Shown: in pieces, positions 11,849 to 22,011 of the stretch
Position numbering within the stretch: the first letter of the stretch is position 1
Layout: every line of letters starts with the position of its first letter
Assembly (NCBI RefSeq): GCF_024166365.1
Contig: NC_064838.1
Span: 75,594,001 to 75,658,000 of the forward strand
Source of the DNA: Elephas maximus indicus
Lineage: Eukaryota > Chordata > Mammalia > Proboscidea > Elephantidae
Direction of reading: 5' to 3'
Length of the DNA: 64,000 bases
Program-made: the position numbers and the translations under genes
Notes under the pieces: generated by a model
What the model was told of the DNA's origin: nothing
The model's database searches: none
What the model saw: the letters and a program-made list of their open reading frames with translations, nothing else

Positions 11849-12781
11849 TCATTTATTATCTGAAATTACATTTCTTTTCAATAATATTTTGATAGCATAT
11901 TTTACTTCTGCATTCCTTACTGTGTAGATAATTGGATTTAACATGGGAGTGACAAGGGTATAGAATACAGTTATGGCTTTATCCATGGAGAAGGTGGCTA
12001 CTGGTCGCATATACATAAAAATACAGGGCACAAAGAACAAGACAACAACAGTGATGTGGGAGCTACAGGTAGAGAGGGCCTTTTTCCTTCCTGCAGAGCT
12101 GTGAATCCTCAACGAATGCAGGATGAAAACATAGGATACCAACAACATTACAAAGGTAATCACAGACATTACCCCACCATTGACAGCAATCAGGAGACCA
12201 ACAAGGAAATTGTCTGTGCAGGCAAGTTGTATCAGGGGGAAGATGTCACACACGAAGTGATCCATAATGTTGGGGCCACAGAATGGGAGCCAGAAAGTGA
12301 CAAGAATCTGTCCAATAGAGTGGACAAAACCCACTGTCCAAGATGCCCCCACCAAAAGGCAGCATACATGGTGGTTCATGATGGTCATATAGTGCAGAGG
12401 TCTACAGATGGCCACATAACGATCATAGGCCATGACCACAAGGAGGGCAATCTCAGAACCACCTAAGAAATGTTCAATAAAGATCTGTGTCATACAGCCA
12501 TTGAAGGAGATGGTTTTTGTCTCAGAGAGCAAGTCAGCTAGCATTTTAGGGATTATGGAAGAGGAGTAGCAGGCATCTATCAAAGATAAGAAGGCCAGGA
12601 AGAAATACATTGGGACTTTCAATGTCTGACTGCAGATTATGGTGACCACAATGAGCAGGTTTCCTGAGACGGTGACAATGTAGGTGATAAACAAAACAAC
12701 AACTAGAATTCTCTGCATCCGAGGATTCTGTGTAAGTCCTATTAGAATTAAATCAGTCACATTCATCCTGTTTTCTTTCAT
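11849..12781 (-). CDS. Intact olfactory receptor, family 4 (OR4C-like)
   Basis: Uninterrupted 310-codon GPCR in one exon and the only intact host gene seen. I chose the ATG at 12781 ([10 protein letters not shown]) because OR4C-type proteins are about 310 residues with an NVT glycosylation site near residue 7. An in-frame ATG at 12802 and one at 12766 are alternatives. Landmarks: GN in TM1 (40-41), [10 protein letters not shown] in TM2 (57-66), Cys96 at the start of TM3, [10 protein letters not shown] (117-126), second-loop cysteines 168, 178 and 188, SY in TM5 (216-217), KALSTCSSH in TM6 (234-242), [12 protein letters not shown] in TM7 (279-290). It would bind odorants in the cilia of olfactory neurons and signal through G-olf and cAMP; the ligand cannot be inferred. 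The C-terminus (NVISDNK) and the SQ/TQNP start resemble OR4C46- and OR4C12-type receptors from memory; the exact orthologue is uncertain. Confidence 0.95.
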   Translation of the reverse strand: MKENRMNVTDLILIGLTQNPRMQRILVVVLFITYIVTVSGNLLIVVTIICSQTLKVPMYFFLAFLSLIDACYSSSIIPKMLADLLSETKTISFNGCMTQIFIEHFLGGSEIALLVVMAYDRYVAICRPLHYMTIMNHHVCCLLVGASWTVGFVHSIGQILVTFWLPFCGPNIMDHFVCDIFPLIQLACTDNFLVGLLIAVNGGVMSVITFVMLLVSYVFILHSLRIHSSAGRKKALSTCSSHITVVVLFFVPCIFMYMRPVATFSMDKAITVFYTLVTPMLNPIIYTVRNAEVKYAIKILLKRNVISDNK

Positions 12782-12818
12782 TTCGGTGCTGATGATGAAC
12801 ACAGATATTGGGATTATC

Positions 12819-12820
12819 CT
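12819..12820 (-). promoter_or_regulatory. Predicted 3' splice site upstream of the intact OR
   Basis: The minus strand reads 'ttgtctttacag' with the exon starting at 12818, 37 bases before the chosen ATG. The upstream ATG at 12802 would also lie in this exon, so the splice site does not decide between the two starts. Confidence 0.6.
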
Positions 12821-13149
12821 GTAAAGACAACATTCTTAATAGCGGAATGATAAGCATTTCATATTTTGTGTTTTCAAATAAGACCAAAGCATGTTGATAA
12901 ATAAACTGTTTTCCTTCATGGCATACAGTAAGAGAAAAACATGCTTTTTCTATTTTACAAAAAGATTAGAACCATTGAGGCTGTCTAATACAGCTTCTTC
13001 TATTGGTGCTGGAATCCCACCTACAACATCTTGTGACAAGTGGTCACTGAGCATTTGCTGGAGGACATCCAGGCACAGAGAGCTCATCACATTATAAACT
13101 CCTTCTCAGCCAGCAAGAAATGTTAGAGAACTCATATATGTGTGTGTGT
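12821..13149. other. Unassigned sequence upstream of the intact OR
   Basis: This should contain the 3' end of the intron before the coding exon. No 5' exon or promoter could be identified by eye. Confidence 0.35.
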
Positions 13150-13350
13150 GAATCCCTGGAGGTACAATGGTTAAGCACTCGGTTGCTAAACAAAATGTTG
13201 GCACTTCAAACCTACCAGTCGTTCTGTGGGAGAAAAGACCTGACCATCTGCTCCCATAAAGATTTCAGCCTAGGAAACCCTATGGGGCAGTTCTACTGTG
13301 TCAATTATGGTTGCTGTGAGTCAGAATCAACCACACGACACAACAAAAAT
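13150..13350 (+). mobile_element. AfroSINE, long form
   Basis: Head 'gaatccctggaggtacaatgg', the extra middle segment 'agaaaagacctgaccatctgctcccataaag' typical of the longer AfroSINE subtype, then 'gaaaccctatggggcag' and an RTE-like end 'cacacgacacaacaaaaat'. Confidence 0.88.
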
Positions 13351-13430
13351 GACACACACACACATATATATACACAAGTGTGTGTTTGTGTAAGTATATA
13401 TATATATGCATATACGTATACATATAAAAA
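13351..13430. repeat. (CA)n/(TA)n microsatellite in the SINE tail
   Basis: CA, TG and TA dinucleotide runs follow the A-rich end of the SINE directly, a common way for microsatellites to be seeded. Confidence 0.85.
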
Positions 13431-13446
13431 AAAAAAACTGTATAAA

Positions 13447-13500
13447 AAGAGCCCTGGTGGAGCAGTAGTTAAGAGGTATGGCTGCTAACCAACTATTGAT
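13447..13500 (+). mobile_element. AfroSINE head fragment
   Basis: Only the tRNA-derived head is present: 'agagccctggtggagcagtag...gctgctaacc'. The remainder is missing. Confidence 0.7.
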
Positions 13501-14099
13501 TCTGGTTTCACACACGGTTGATACACAAATTAAGACCAAACCAACTGGGTCTTGCATTCAAAAAAGAGCCCTTTAAATAGGCCACAGAGAAACAAAGCTG
13601 TACCTGCCTTCTTCAGCTCTTTAACCCCAGATCTACTTTAATGTTTGACTCAGAGTGGTAGTCAATAAATATTAAGTGTGCAAACAAGTTGGAAGACAAT
13701 TTACTTATTTCTCCTGTGTTTTCTTTTTCCAAAATAGGAGTATTCACCATCTTACCTAGAAAAACAATTAAATACAGTGTTGGAAAGTGAGCTAGATATA
13801 CTCCTCTCAGCCCTTCAGATCTGTTCTCACTCTTCTCCTCCATGGTGGGCTTCCATGGTGTTCCTCAACCAGGCCTCCTTCTTCTCTGGCCAACAGGAAG
13901 TGCTAGATAAATGTTAGGAGGACAGAGTGGGAAGAAAAGAATGTCAGGGTTTATTCTCCTGGGTCCCTCCCGTGGTTTATCAGTAACAGGGTACCTTTAA
14001 CTAGGGTTACAGCTCTTGTTGGTGTTATATTTCCTTTTGTAGTAATTTCTTCCCCTTGTTCCCTCAGGCCTCCTGGCGGTAATGATTTCGTACTGGTAG

Positions 14100-15036
14100 C
14101 TAGCTCTGGCAAGCTTTATCATCACCCTTAATTAATTTCCTTCATACCTTGATAAATAATCTTCATTAAAATTATTTAATCTTCCTTTTTGAGCATGCTG
14201 TTTCCTGTTAGGACTCCAATGGATATGGAAAGTTTGTATTTTTTCTTGGTAAAGAATAGAAATAATTGAAAAAAATTTAGGTTATTTAAAAATTATCTCT
14301 ACTTCTTTTGATTTATAGGTGCTAAATAAATTTAACTTCTGTGAGAAAAAAATTGTGAAAGACTTTGAAATATAAAAAGACTATTGGCTATCTTCAATGA
14401 AAAGCTATGTGTTGTCTATAGCACTCCCCTTGGGATTACATGATTCTATGAGGATTATGCCTTTCACTGTCTTTGAGCTATTTTACAACTCTTCCACTTA
14501 TAGAAAACTGATAATGCAAATAATTCTTGTCCATAAAATTGAAAATATTGTCTGATGGGGGTTCAATTGATTTCCCTTGGTTATTGTGGATAAAGTCAGT
14601 TTTGCATTTATTTGTAAATTCATTACACATCCTTGACTGAACAAATGTGCTACACTGGACTCTCCTTTAAATGGATTATAACATACTTCTGGTTCCCTCC
14701 TTAATTAATGTGTTAAACAAAAACTTTGTCAGGTATTCATTTTATATTTGTATGAGAGCCATGATTTCATATTTTTTGAAAAAGTCTTTTGTCTTCGTGT
14801 ATTAGAATTACTTAGAGAGAAAGCTGAAAAACTCTCAAAAATCCTGATCCTCTTTCTCTGTGTGTTATTGCATCATGGGTTTTTCTATATTATTTTATTG
14901 GGGGGGGGAGTTGTTTTAATTCATTTATAAAATCTCTTTTTGAGACTTTGAAATCAAATGTAAACAAGATACGATATTAAAGAACAATTTATCAGCCCCT
15001 CTAACTCCGTTCCCAAACAAAATTAGAGAAAATGAA
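14100..15036. other. Unassigned arm sequence
   Basis: AT-rich sequence shared with the right arm (62684-63660). No gene or named repeat is recognised. A (G)9 run lies near 14900. Confidence 0.45.
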
Positions 15037-15557
15037 TGTCATGGATTAAACTATGTCCCCCCCAAAATGTGTGTATCATTTGGGCTGGGTCATGATTTCC
15101 AGTTTTGGGGGGTTTTCTTCCATTTTGTGACTGTAATTTTATGTTAAAAAGGATTAGAGTGGGATTGTTACAGCCTTACCCAGGTCACATTCCTGATCCA
15201 AAGTAAAGGGAGTTTCCCTGGCATGTGTTCTGCACTAGCTTTTAGCTCTCAAGAGATAAAAAGGAAAAGGAAGCAAGCAGACAGCTGGGGACCTCATACC
15301 ACCAAGAAAACTGTACCTGGAACAGAGTGTGTATCCTTTGGACCCAGGGTCCCTGTGCTTGAGAAGCTGCTCAACCAGGGGAAGATTGATGACAAGAAAT
15401 CTTACTCCAGAGCCAACAGAGAGAGAAAACTGGCCCCTGGAGCTGACACCCTGAATTTGGATTTGTAACCTACTAGACTGTGAGAGAATAAATTTCTCTT
15501 TGTTAAAGCCATCCACTAGTGGTAGTTCTGTTATGGCAGCACCAGATGACTAAGATA
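15037..15557 (+). mobile_element. Solo LTR (MLT1/MaLR-like family), present in the left arm only
   Basis: About 520 bp beginning 'tgtcatgg' and ending 'gatgactaagata', flanked by a perfect 5-bp target duplication 'atgaa' (15032-15036 and 15558-15562), the size expected for ERVL/MaLR. Near its end it has 'gagagaataaatttctc', like other LTRs of the family here. The right arm has the uninterrupted target site at about 62679-62683. The element is a solo LTR relic, younger than the inverted duplication. Confidence 0.85.
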
Positions 15558-15654
15558 ATGAATATCCTTATTAATCAAAATAAAACCTGTGAGTCTAGGG
15601 AGAGGTGGGGGAGAAGGATTACCTGATGAAATATAGTTTTGAGGTCCGTTTAAT

Positions 15655-16500
15655 AAGCCATTTACCAAATATTTATTAATCATCTATTATGTGCCCAACA
15701 CTCTAGAAAGTTGAGAGAGAGCAGTGAACAAACAGATAAAGTCTCTACACTCACGTAGCATACATTCTAGTAAGGGGAGACAGAAAATAAGCTAATAAAA
15801 AAGAAAGTAGATAGTATTTCAGATTGTAACATCTGCTATGGGAATATTAAGCAGGGTAATGGATATTTGGAATCTGGGGGGTTGGGTGTTATTTTCTATA
15901 AGGTAGTCAGAGTTTTTAGTCAGAGTAGGGTCCTTTGAAAAGGGAACATGTAAACTAGACTAGAAAGAAGTGAAGAAGGATGCAAGAAGACATTTAGGGA
16001 AAGAACATTCGGACCAAAAAAAAAAAAAAAAAAAATCAGGAAGTGAAAACACTCCGAGGAGGGAATGTGGTTGGCATCATTGTCTAAAGAAGGTCAGTAT
16101 GGCTGGAGTGGAATGAACAAGGATTGATAAGTGGCAGTTTTTATAGGGCTTTGTAGATCATTTTAAGGGGTATGAATTTATTCTAAGTGAAAAACAAAGC
16201 CATTGAAAGGTTTTGCACAGCAAAATGGCATGGTCTGACTGAATCTTAGAATTGATTGTTCTGGCTGTTGTGTGGGGAAAAGACTATAGAGGGGCAATAG
16301 TAGAAGCAGGGAGATTATTAGTTAAGAAGATATTGTAACCATTCAGCAGAAATGTGATTGTGATTTGCACCAGGATGGGCTTAGTGGAGGTAGATGTATG
16401 ATGACGGTAGCTTCAATACCACCTGCTGATGGACTTGATGTGCGGTGTCAGAAAGAAAGAAGGGTACAAATTATTCCAAAGTTTTGGACTTCACCCCATG
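15655..16500 (-). mobile_element. LINE-2 3' end (left arm copy)
   Basis: Antisense L2: 'aatatttattaatcatctattatgtgccc...ctctagaaag...gcagtgaacaaacaga', then upstream L2 parts including 'agggctttgtagatcatttta' and 'gccattgaaaggttttgcacag'. An (A)19 run lies at about 16016-16034. The mirror copy lies at 61740-62590. Confidence 0.75.
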
Positions 16501-16559
16501 AAGGACATTGTTGACCTTTATTGAGACTACTTCACATACAGATGCCGTGATTAACGTGG

Positions 16560-16760
16560 CTAACGTTTACTTGGGTGCTTTTGAAATGCCAGGCACGTTT
16601 AATTCTTGTATCAACATTGAGTCATACATTGTTATTATCTTTATTTAGTAGATGAAATAACTAAGATAGAGAGAGGGTAAGGAAGTTTTTGGATGTTAGT
16701 TAGTAAGTCATAACCCTAGTCTTACACTGAAATAAAGAGTTAGCAAAGGTAATTCTGTAA
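16560..16760 (+). mobile_element. MIR SINE (left arm copy)
   Basis: MIR-like core and tail 'attatctttatttagtagatgaaataactaag'. The mirror copy lies at about 61540-61730. Confidence 0.55.
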
Positions 16761-17124
16761 AATGTGTTTAACCTCTGAACCTCTCAACTATTTTTCTGTC
16801 AAATGAGGACAACTAGCTTGAAGGATGGCTGTGAGAGTGTCAAGACTACTAGCTCTCCAATTGGCCCAAAGTAGAGGCACCATCAATATCAACTACTTTT
16901 ATTCTTATTGAAATTTTTATGTTTACTGCCTGTGAAATTTCATAACATACGACTGTGACTATTAAAATTATAGTGTTCTTTCTATGAGGCTGTATGTGTG
17001 CCACCCAAAAGCAAATACTTATTAAAAAGGATGAGGACACATTTTACTCTCATTTATCTGCAAGGTTTTTAAGAACCTAGCATGAGCCTTTTATTTTTTT
17101 TTCTTCTTTATCAAAGTGATTGTA

Positions 17125-17195
17125 AGGTATTTCACACACACATGCACACACACACCACCGCCACCACCACCACCATAAGCACCACCACTATCACC
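17125..17195. repeat. (CA)n and (CCA)n microsatellite (left arm)
   Basis: CA repeats run into CCA/CCG trinucleotides and then 'accaccacta'. The mirror locus at about 61075-61150 has GGT then GT repeats of different length. Confidence 0.9.
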
Positions 17196-17584
17196 AGAAT
17201 TAATGGTTAATTTTGGCTTTGAGTAGATAGAGGCAGAATCTGTCACACGATTAGTGTTTTAATATGAAGGTGAAATCTAATTTTATGACATCAATATATA
17301 GATTTTCTTGAAAGGTTGTCACTCACTGATGCCCTCCCCTTCAATCCCACTTTTTTTTTCCTTATTGCTAAGCATTCCCCATCCCCCAAAAGATCTCTGC
17401 TGTCCACCGGTCTCCAACTCTTTCTCATACCTCCTTCTTACCTGTACCTCCATTTTTCAGATCTCAGAGTGAGTCCTGAGGAAATTAAGGACTGAAGAAA
17501 TTAAGCCTACTGTCCCCACAGGACATACGAAAATGTTTCATAAATTGTATAAAGGTTAGGCATTATTATTACATGCATTGATCA

Positions 17585-17830
17585 AAAACTAATATTAAAT
17601 GATTGCTTTTTATATTCTTATACGGTAGGCACTGTGCAAAGCACTTCACACAAATGACCTCTTTTAATTTTTTTTTAAAGCACTATATATAGTAGGAAGG
17701 TTATTCTTTCTATTTTACATATAGGAAAATTGAGACAAAGAGAGTTAGCCTTTTACCCCAGAACATATGGTTAGTGAAGAGCAGGTCGGAAAATCTAATT
17801 CAGCTCTCTCTGCCCTCAAATCCTGCTCTT
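17585..17830 (+). mobile_element. MIR SINE (left arm copy)
   Basis: 'ggtaggcactgtgcaaagcacttcacac...ctattttacatataggaaaattgagac' is a MIR core plus 3' part. The mirror copy lies at about 60430-60680. Confidence 0.65.
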
Positions 17831-18067
17831 GACCTTGACCTCATGTTATCTCCTATGTAAGAACTTACCTAAGTAGTTAATATGATCCTTCTTTATTATT
17901 TGTTTATCAACAAAGGCTTTAAGAAGGCTCTCATCCTAACTTGTGGAGGCATAAAAATGGATTCAAAAAAACACTTAGGAATTTGAACTATGCCTATCCC
18001 TCTACTTCCCCTGAGAATTTTCCATCTTCCCTCTCAGGAGAATTTAGAACTACTTACATACTTCTTT

Positions 18068-18220
18068 GGGGCCCTGGTGGCACAGTGGTTAAGAGCTACA
18101 GCTGTTAACCTCAAGTATGGGAGTTCAAATCCACTAGTCACTCTTTGGAAACCCTATGGAGCAGTTCTACTCTGCCCTGTAGGGTCATTACGAGTCGAAA
18201 TAAACTCAAAGGCAATGGAT
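18068..18220 (+). mobile_element. AfroSINE (left arm copy, shared)
   Basis: 'ggggccctggtggcacagtgg' through 'agtcgaaataaactcaaaggcaatgg'. The mirror copy in the right arm is at 60034-60183, so this insertion is older than the duplication. Confidence 0.9.
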
Positions 18221-18311
18221 ATATACTTATTTGTTTAAGTCAGTAATGCATTACTATCCCTGTCCAAATGATATTTCTAACCCATCCTAAATTCATCATT
18301 AAAAGTAAGTA

Positions 18312-18527
18312 GGCCCCTGAGTGGCACAAACAATTTTCATTTAACTACTAAGCTAAAGGTTGGTGGTTTGAACCCACCCAACAGCTCCACGGAAGATAGG
18401 CCTGATGACCTGCTTCTGTAAAGATTACAGCCAAGAAACCCCTATGAAGCAGTCCTACTCTGTAACACATGGGGTAACCATGAGACGGAATCGGTACGAT
18501 GGCAACAGGTTCGATTTTGATTTTTTG
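18312..18527 (+). mobile_element. AfroSINE, long form (left arm copy, shared)
   Basis: Head 'ggcccctgagtggcacaaac', middle 'acctgcttctgtaaagattac', end 'gaatcggtacgatggcaac'. The mirror copy lies at 59662-59870. Confidence 0.9.
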
Positions 18528-18730
18528 GATAATATATTGAGCACTTAGTATTTGCAATCCACTTTCACATTTAAACTCAAATAACCCCATGTGTATATTA
18601 TTCCTGATTCACAGATGGGAAAGCCGAGGCTCAGAATGCTTCATTTCACTTGCACAGTGTGGTGTAACTACTGAGCAGTAGAACTAAAAGCCACCTTATT
18701 CTGTTTCAGTTCCATTGTGTGTTCTATCTA
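18528..18730 (+). mobile_element. MIR SINE (left arm copy)
   Basis: 'tattgagcacttagtatttgc...ttcacagatgggaaagccgaggctcag' is a MIR. The mirror copy lies at about 59480-59655. Confidence 0.65.
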
Positions 18731-18869
18731 ACTTAAGAGTTCTCCAAAATCAGAAGTCTCTGAAAAGAGTTGGACCCCATCTCCTACTGAGCAGAGTAAA
18801 ATCCTATTCATATGACATTATAATAAGAATTTTCTGAGAATTTAAGGACATACAGACCAGAATGTGATT

Positions 18870-19030
18870 ATATATGAATAGGCAGATAGATGATAGATGA
18901 CAGATAGGAAGATAAATGGATGAATAGATGGATGCATGGATATATGGATGGATGGATAGATGGATGAATGGATTGGTTGGTCGGTAGCCTGGTCTGTTGG
19001 TCGGTTGGAAGGTAGGTAGGTAGATAGATT
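18870..19030. repeat. Tetranucleotide microsatellite (GATA/GGAT/GGTC/GGTA)
   Basis: Runs of gatagatg, ggatggatgg, ggtcggtt and ggtaggta follow one another. The mirror locus in the right arm (59200-59335) has the same nature but different unit composition and length. Confidence 0.9.
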
Positions 19031-19259
19031 CTTTTCATTTTGCAAATGAGGAAACTGAGACTGAGAGAAGAAACAGACATTTACAAAATTGCACATTCAG
19101 ACTGTGGGAGACTAAGGATAAGTATTCAGATTTCCTGAGTCTCAACTTGTTTATTGTTTCCCTACATGGAATAGCTGATATTCTCACTTGTTACAGAGTA
19201 ATTCAAACAAAAGGTATTGCTTTGTTTGTCTAATTGATCTATATAATTGCTTCAATAAC

Positions 19260-19781
19260 TGTAACGGGTTGAATTGTGTGCCCCAGAAATATGTGTCAAC
19301 TTGGCTAAGCCATGATTTCCAGTATTGTGTGATTGCTCACCATTTTGTCACCTGACATGATTTTCCTATGTTTTGTAAATTCTATCTCTATGATGTGAAT
19401 GAGCTGGGATTAGAGGCAGTTACGTTAATGAGACAGGACTCAATCTACAAGATTAAGTTGTGTTTTAAGCCAATCTCTTTTGAGATATAAAAGAGAAAAA
19501 GGAACAGAGAGACAGAGGGGCCTCCTACCACCAAGAATGTAGTGCTAGGAGAAGATTATGTCCCTTGGACCTGAGATCCCTGCATTGAGAAGCTCCTAGT
19601 CCAAAGGAAGTTTGATAATAAGGACCTTCTGACAGAGCAGACAGAGAGAAAAGTCCTTCCCTTGGCACCAATGCCCTGAAGTTGGACTTCTAGCCTCATA
19701 CACTGTGAGAGAATAAACTTCCGTTTGTTAAAGCCGTCCACTTGTGGTACTTCTGTTATAGCAGCACTAGATAATAAGACA
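19260..19781 (+). mobile_element. Solo LTR (MLT1/MaLR-like), shared by both arms
   Basis: Begins 'tgtaacgggttgaattgtg' and ends 'gataataagaca', about 520 bp. The target duplication is degraded here (ataac/gttac) but exact in the right arm copy (58502-58965). A solo LTR relic, older than the duplication. Confidence 0.82.
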
Positions 19782-19789
19782 GTTACCCA

Positions 19790-20570
19790 CGTTGGTTTCC
19801 AAACGATACCAGCCTTTTGGGAAATGAAGATGTTGAAAGATCATAAGCAAATATAGCCTTTGAATTTGTTCTAAAGGGTTTATCATATAAAGACAAATCA
19901 CAAAATATAAAGATCAATGATATGGAATTTTTAAGCTTCTATTTTCCACATATATTAAATCTGTCTTTCCAGCTTTTTCCAAGACAAGCAAGTAAATTAA
20001 ATTTGAATGTGATAAGAATCACCCCCACATCCTTCAATTATCTTTGGTAACCTACAAACACAAACTATATATTATGGAAAAGAATGGATAATTCAGAAAG
20101 CAGAACCAAAATCCCAAAGGTATTTTGGGAAAAGATGCATGGAAAAATCACTACCAGAAGTCCTGGACAGATAACCAAGAATCTGGAAATAACATGTGTC
20201 GAAATAGGTTGTCAAAATTTCTATGGAACATCACTTCTGTTCACCTCTCATGTTTCCCCTTTTTGAACGTAAGTGTGTATAGAAGTTATCCCATACCTGT
20301 CAGAGTGGGCAGGAGGTGGGGGGCAGTGGGGATGAGGAAACAGATAATGTATCTCTAGTCCATAGGTCTTCAGACTGAATGGAACTACACCTCAGGAGTC
20401 TCATCCACACTTGGACATGATTTAGATGATAAGATACTGACCCTTAAGTCAGAACTCGATACTGTATTTGGATAAGGGTTGAGAGAGGGATCTTGTGAAA
20501 GGGGACAGTGAGTATATTTTTCTTGTGGAGGGGATGTGCATTGTTGAGGCCAAAGGACATATTGTGACAT
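19790..20570. other. Unassigned arm sequence
   Basis: Matched in mirror order by about 57720-58495 of the right arm. Short open frames in either arm are not conserved as proteins. No repeat is named. Confidence 0.45.
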
Positions 20571-20574
20571 ATTA

Positions 20575-21130
20575 TATTTCTACCACATTATATCCTGTTA
20601 TATATGCTTTCCAGAACATTGCCACTTCCTCCTCAAATAGTGGCATCTATGCCCTTTCTATTTGAACATGGAAGGGAATTTATGACTCTGGAGACTAACA
20701 GGATATGACAGAAGTGATTCTACGTGACTTCCAAGGTTAGGTAAAAAAAGACTATGCGTTTCTACCTTGCTCACTCTCTTGGTACACATACTTTTAGAGC
20801 TCTGATTCACCATGTAAAAGTCTCCGTGCTTGAGAGACTATATGGACAGACAACAAGAAATAGAGGGAGATGTCCAAACAGTGCCAGTTATTCCAGCCAT
20901 CACTTTTCAAGACTTTCAAGACCAGGTATATGATAAAGAAACCTGTTAGATGACCTCGTCCTCAATCACTTCTGATTTTAACCTCATGAGAAACCATGAA
21001 CCAGAAGTACCCAGCTGAGCTGCTTACAGATTCATGACCTAGAGAAACCATCTGAGATAATAAAGTGATTGTTGTTTTCAGCCACTAAATTTTGGAGCAA
21101 TTTGTTACACAACTATAGTATCTGAAACAA
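20575..21130 (+). mobile_element. MaLR (MLT1-like) LTR fossil (left arm copy)
   Basis: The 3' part 'gattgttgttttcagccactaaattttgg...tttgttacacaactatag' is typical of MLT1 LTR ends. The mirror copy lies at about 57170-57725. Old and diverged; the 5' boundary is uncertain. Confidence 0.6.
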
Positions 21131-21139
21131 TACAGTAAT

Positions 21140-21430
21140 TTAAACACTATAGTATTGGCTCATAGATAGACAGACCAATTGATGGAAATAGAAATTCAAG
21201 AAACAGAACAATGGATCCATAGATATTTTATATATAATAGTGATGGCACTGCAGGGTAGTAGGAAATGGAATGATTGTTCAATATATGGTGCTGGAAAAA
21301 TCTAGTTATCCATATTACCACCTCAAACACTACCTTCAAATTCAAGCTCTATATAGATTAAAGACATAAATGTGAAAAGCAAAGCTTTAAAACTTTTGAA
21401 GTAAATTATCTTTTTAACCTCCAAGCAGGA
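21140..21430 (+). mobile_element. Old L1 ORF2 fragment (left arm copy)
   Basis: 'aacagaacaatggatccatag...tatatggtgctggaaaaatctag' matches the L1 ORF2 C-terminal region (compare 27740-27870 of L1 copy 1). The mirror copy lies at 56865-57130. Confidence 0.55.
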
Positions 21431-21599
21431 TAGGACTTTGAAAAGTAGTTTCATTGGCCTTTCTTTCTGAATCTAGCTTCCTAATTTCTGGATCACAGCT
21501 TAGATTGTCAGTTCTTGATCTCAACTGGGTCCACTCCAATATCCAAAAGCCAGCTCCTCCAATCCAATGATTATGTAAGTTTTTAATTCTGTGTACTGA

Positions 21600-21889
21600 A
21601 ACTGCACACACACATTTGTATGTGAATACATGTGGATCTGTTTCTGATCACACACGGGTTCTTATCTTCCTACTGAGATGACTATTTGACTAAACACAGG
21701 TCTATATCCATTTACACATGATGCTACAGTTTACCATACAATGGCATGTATCTGATCACATATAGCCTGTATTCAACCCCACATGGTTTTTTATGTGACC
21801 TCACAAGGGTGTGTACTCAACCAGGTATGGATCTGTATCCAGCCAAACACGGATTTAGCTATAACCAACCTCTCATATATCTGTATTCC
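21600..21889 (+). repeat. Degenerate minisatellite at the inner edge of the left arm
   Basis: Diverged repeats of a unit of about 22 bp close to 'tgtatccaaccacacatggat' fill this interval ('acatgtggatctg', 'gtattcaaccccacatgg', 'ctcaaccaggtatggatctg', 'tgtatccagccaaacacgg'). It starts where homology to the right arm stops and is absent from the matching edge near 56750. Confidence 0.6.
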
Positions 21890-22011
21890 ATCCTTGGGTG
21901 GTGCAAGTGGTTTGTACTTAATGAATAACCTAAAGGTTGGTGATTTGAACACACCCAGCAACACTGCGAAAGAAAGGCCTGTTGATCTGGTTCTGTAAAA
22001 ATTACAGCCAA
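21890..22011 (+). mobile_element. AfroSINE, 5' part (split by L1 copy 1)
   Basis: Head 'tccttgggtggtgcaagtgg' through 'ctggttctgtaaaaattacag'. The rest of the same SINE resumes at 29868, after the L1. Confidence 0.88.
21997..22011 (+). repeat. Target-site duplication of L1 copy 1, left
   Basis: 'aaaaattacagccaa' is repeated at 29868-29882 on the far side of the L1. Confidence 0.85.

Larger units (their letters stand above)
13760..21600 (+). repeat. Left arm of a large inverted duplication
   Basis: This 7.8-kb stretch is repeated as its reverse complement at 56750-64000. Base 13760 pairs with 64000, and about 21600 pairs with about 56750. Matches run through unique sequence and repeats in mirror order: the segment 'ccaggcctccttcttctctgg', L2, three MIRs, two AfroSINEs, a GGAT/GATA microsatellite, one LTR, a MaLR LTR and an L1 fragment. 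By eye the first 170 bases differ at about 18 positions (roughly 89% identity). The arm lacks any supported gene. The outer end is undefined because the other arm runs off the window. Confidence 0.93.

Noticed and set aside
12056-12466. 136-codon plus-strand open frame
   Set aside because: Shadow on the opposite strand of the intact olfactory receptor.
17125-17195. CRISPR-like or regularly spaced repeats
   Set aside because: Plain CA/CCA microsatellite without spacers; nuclear mammalian context.
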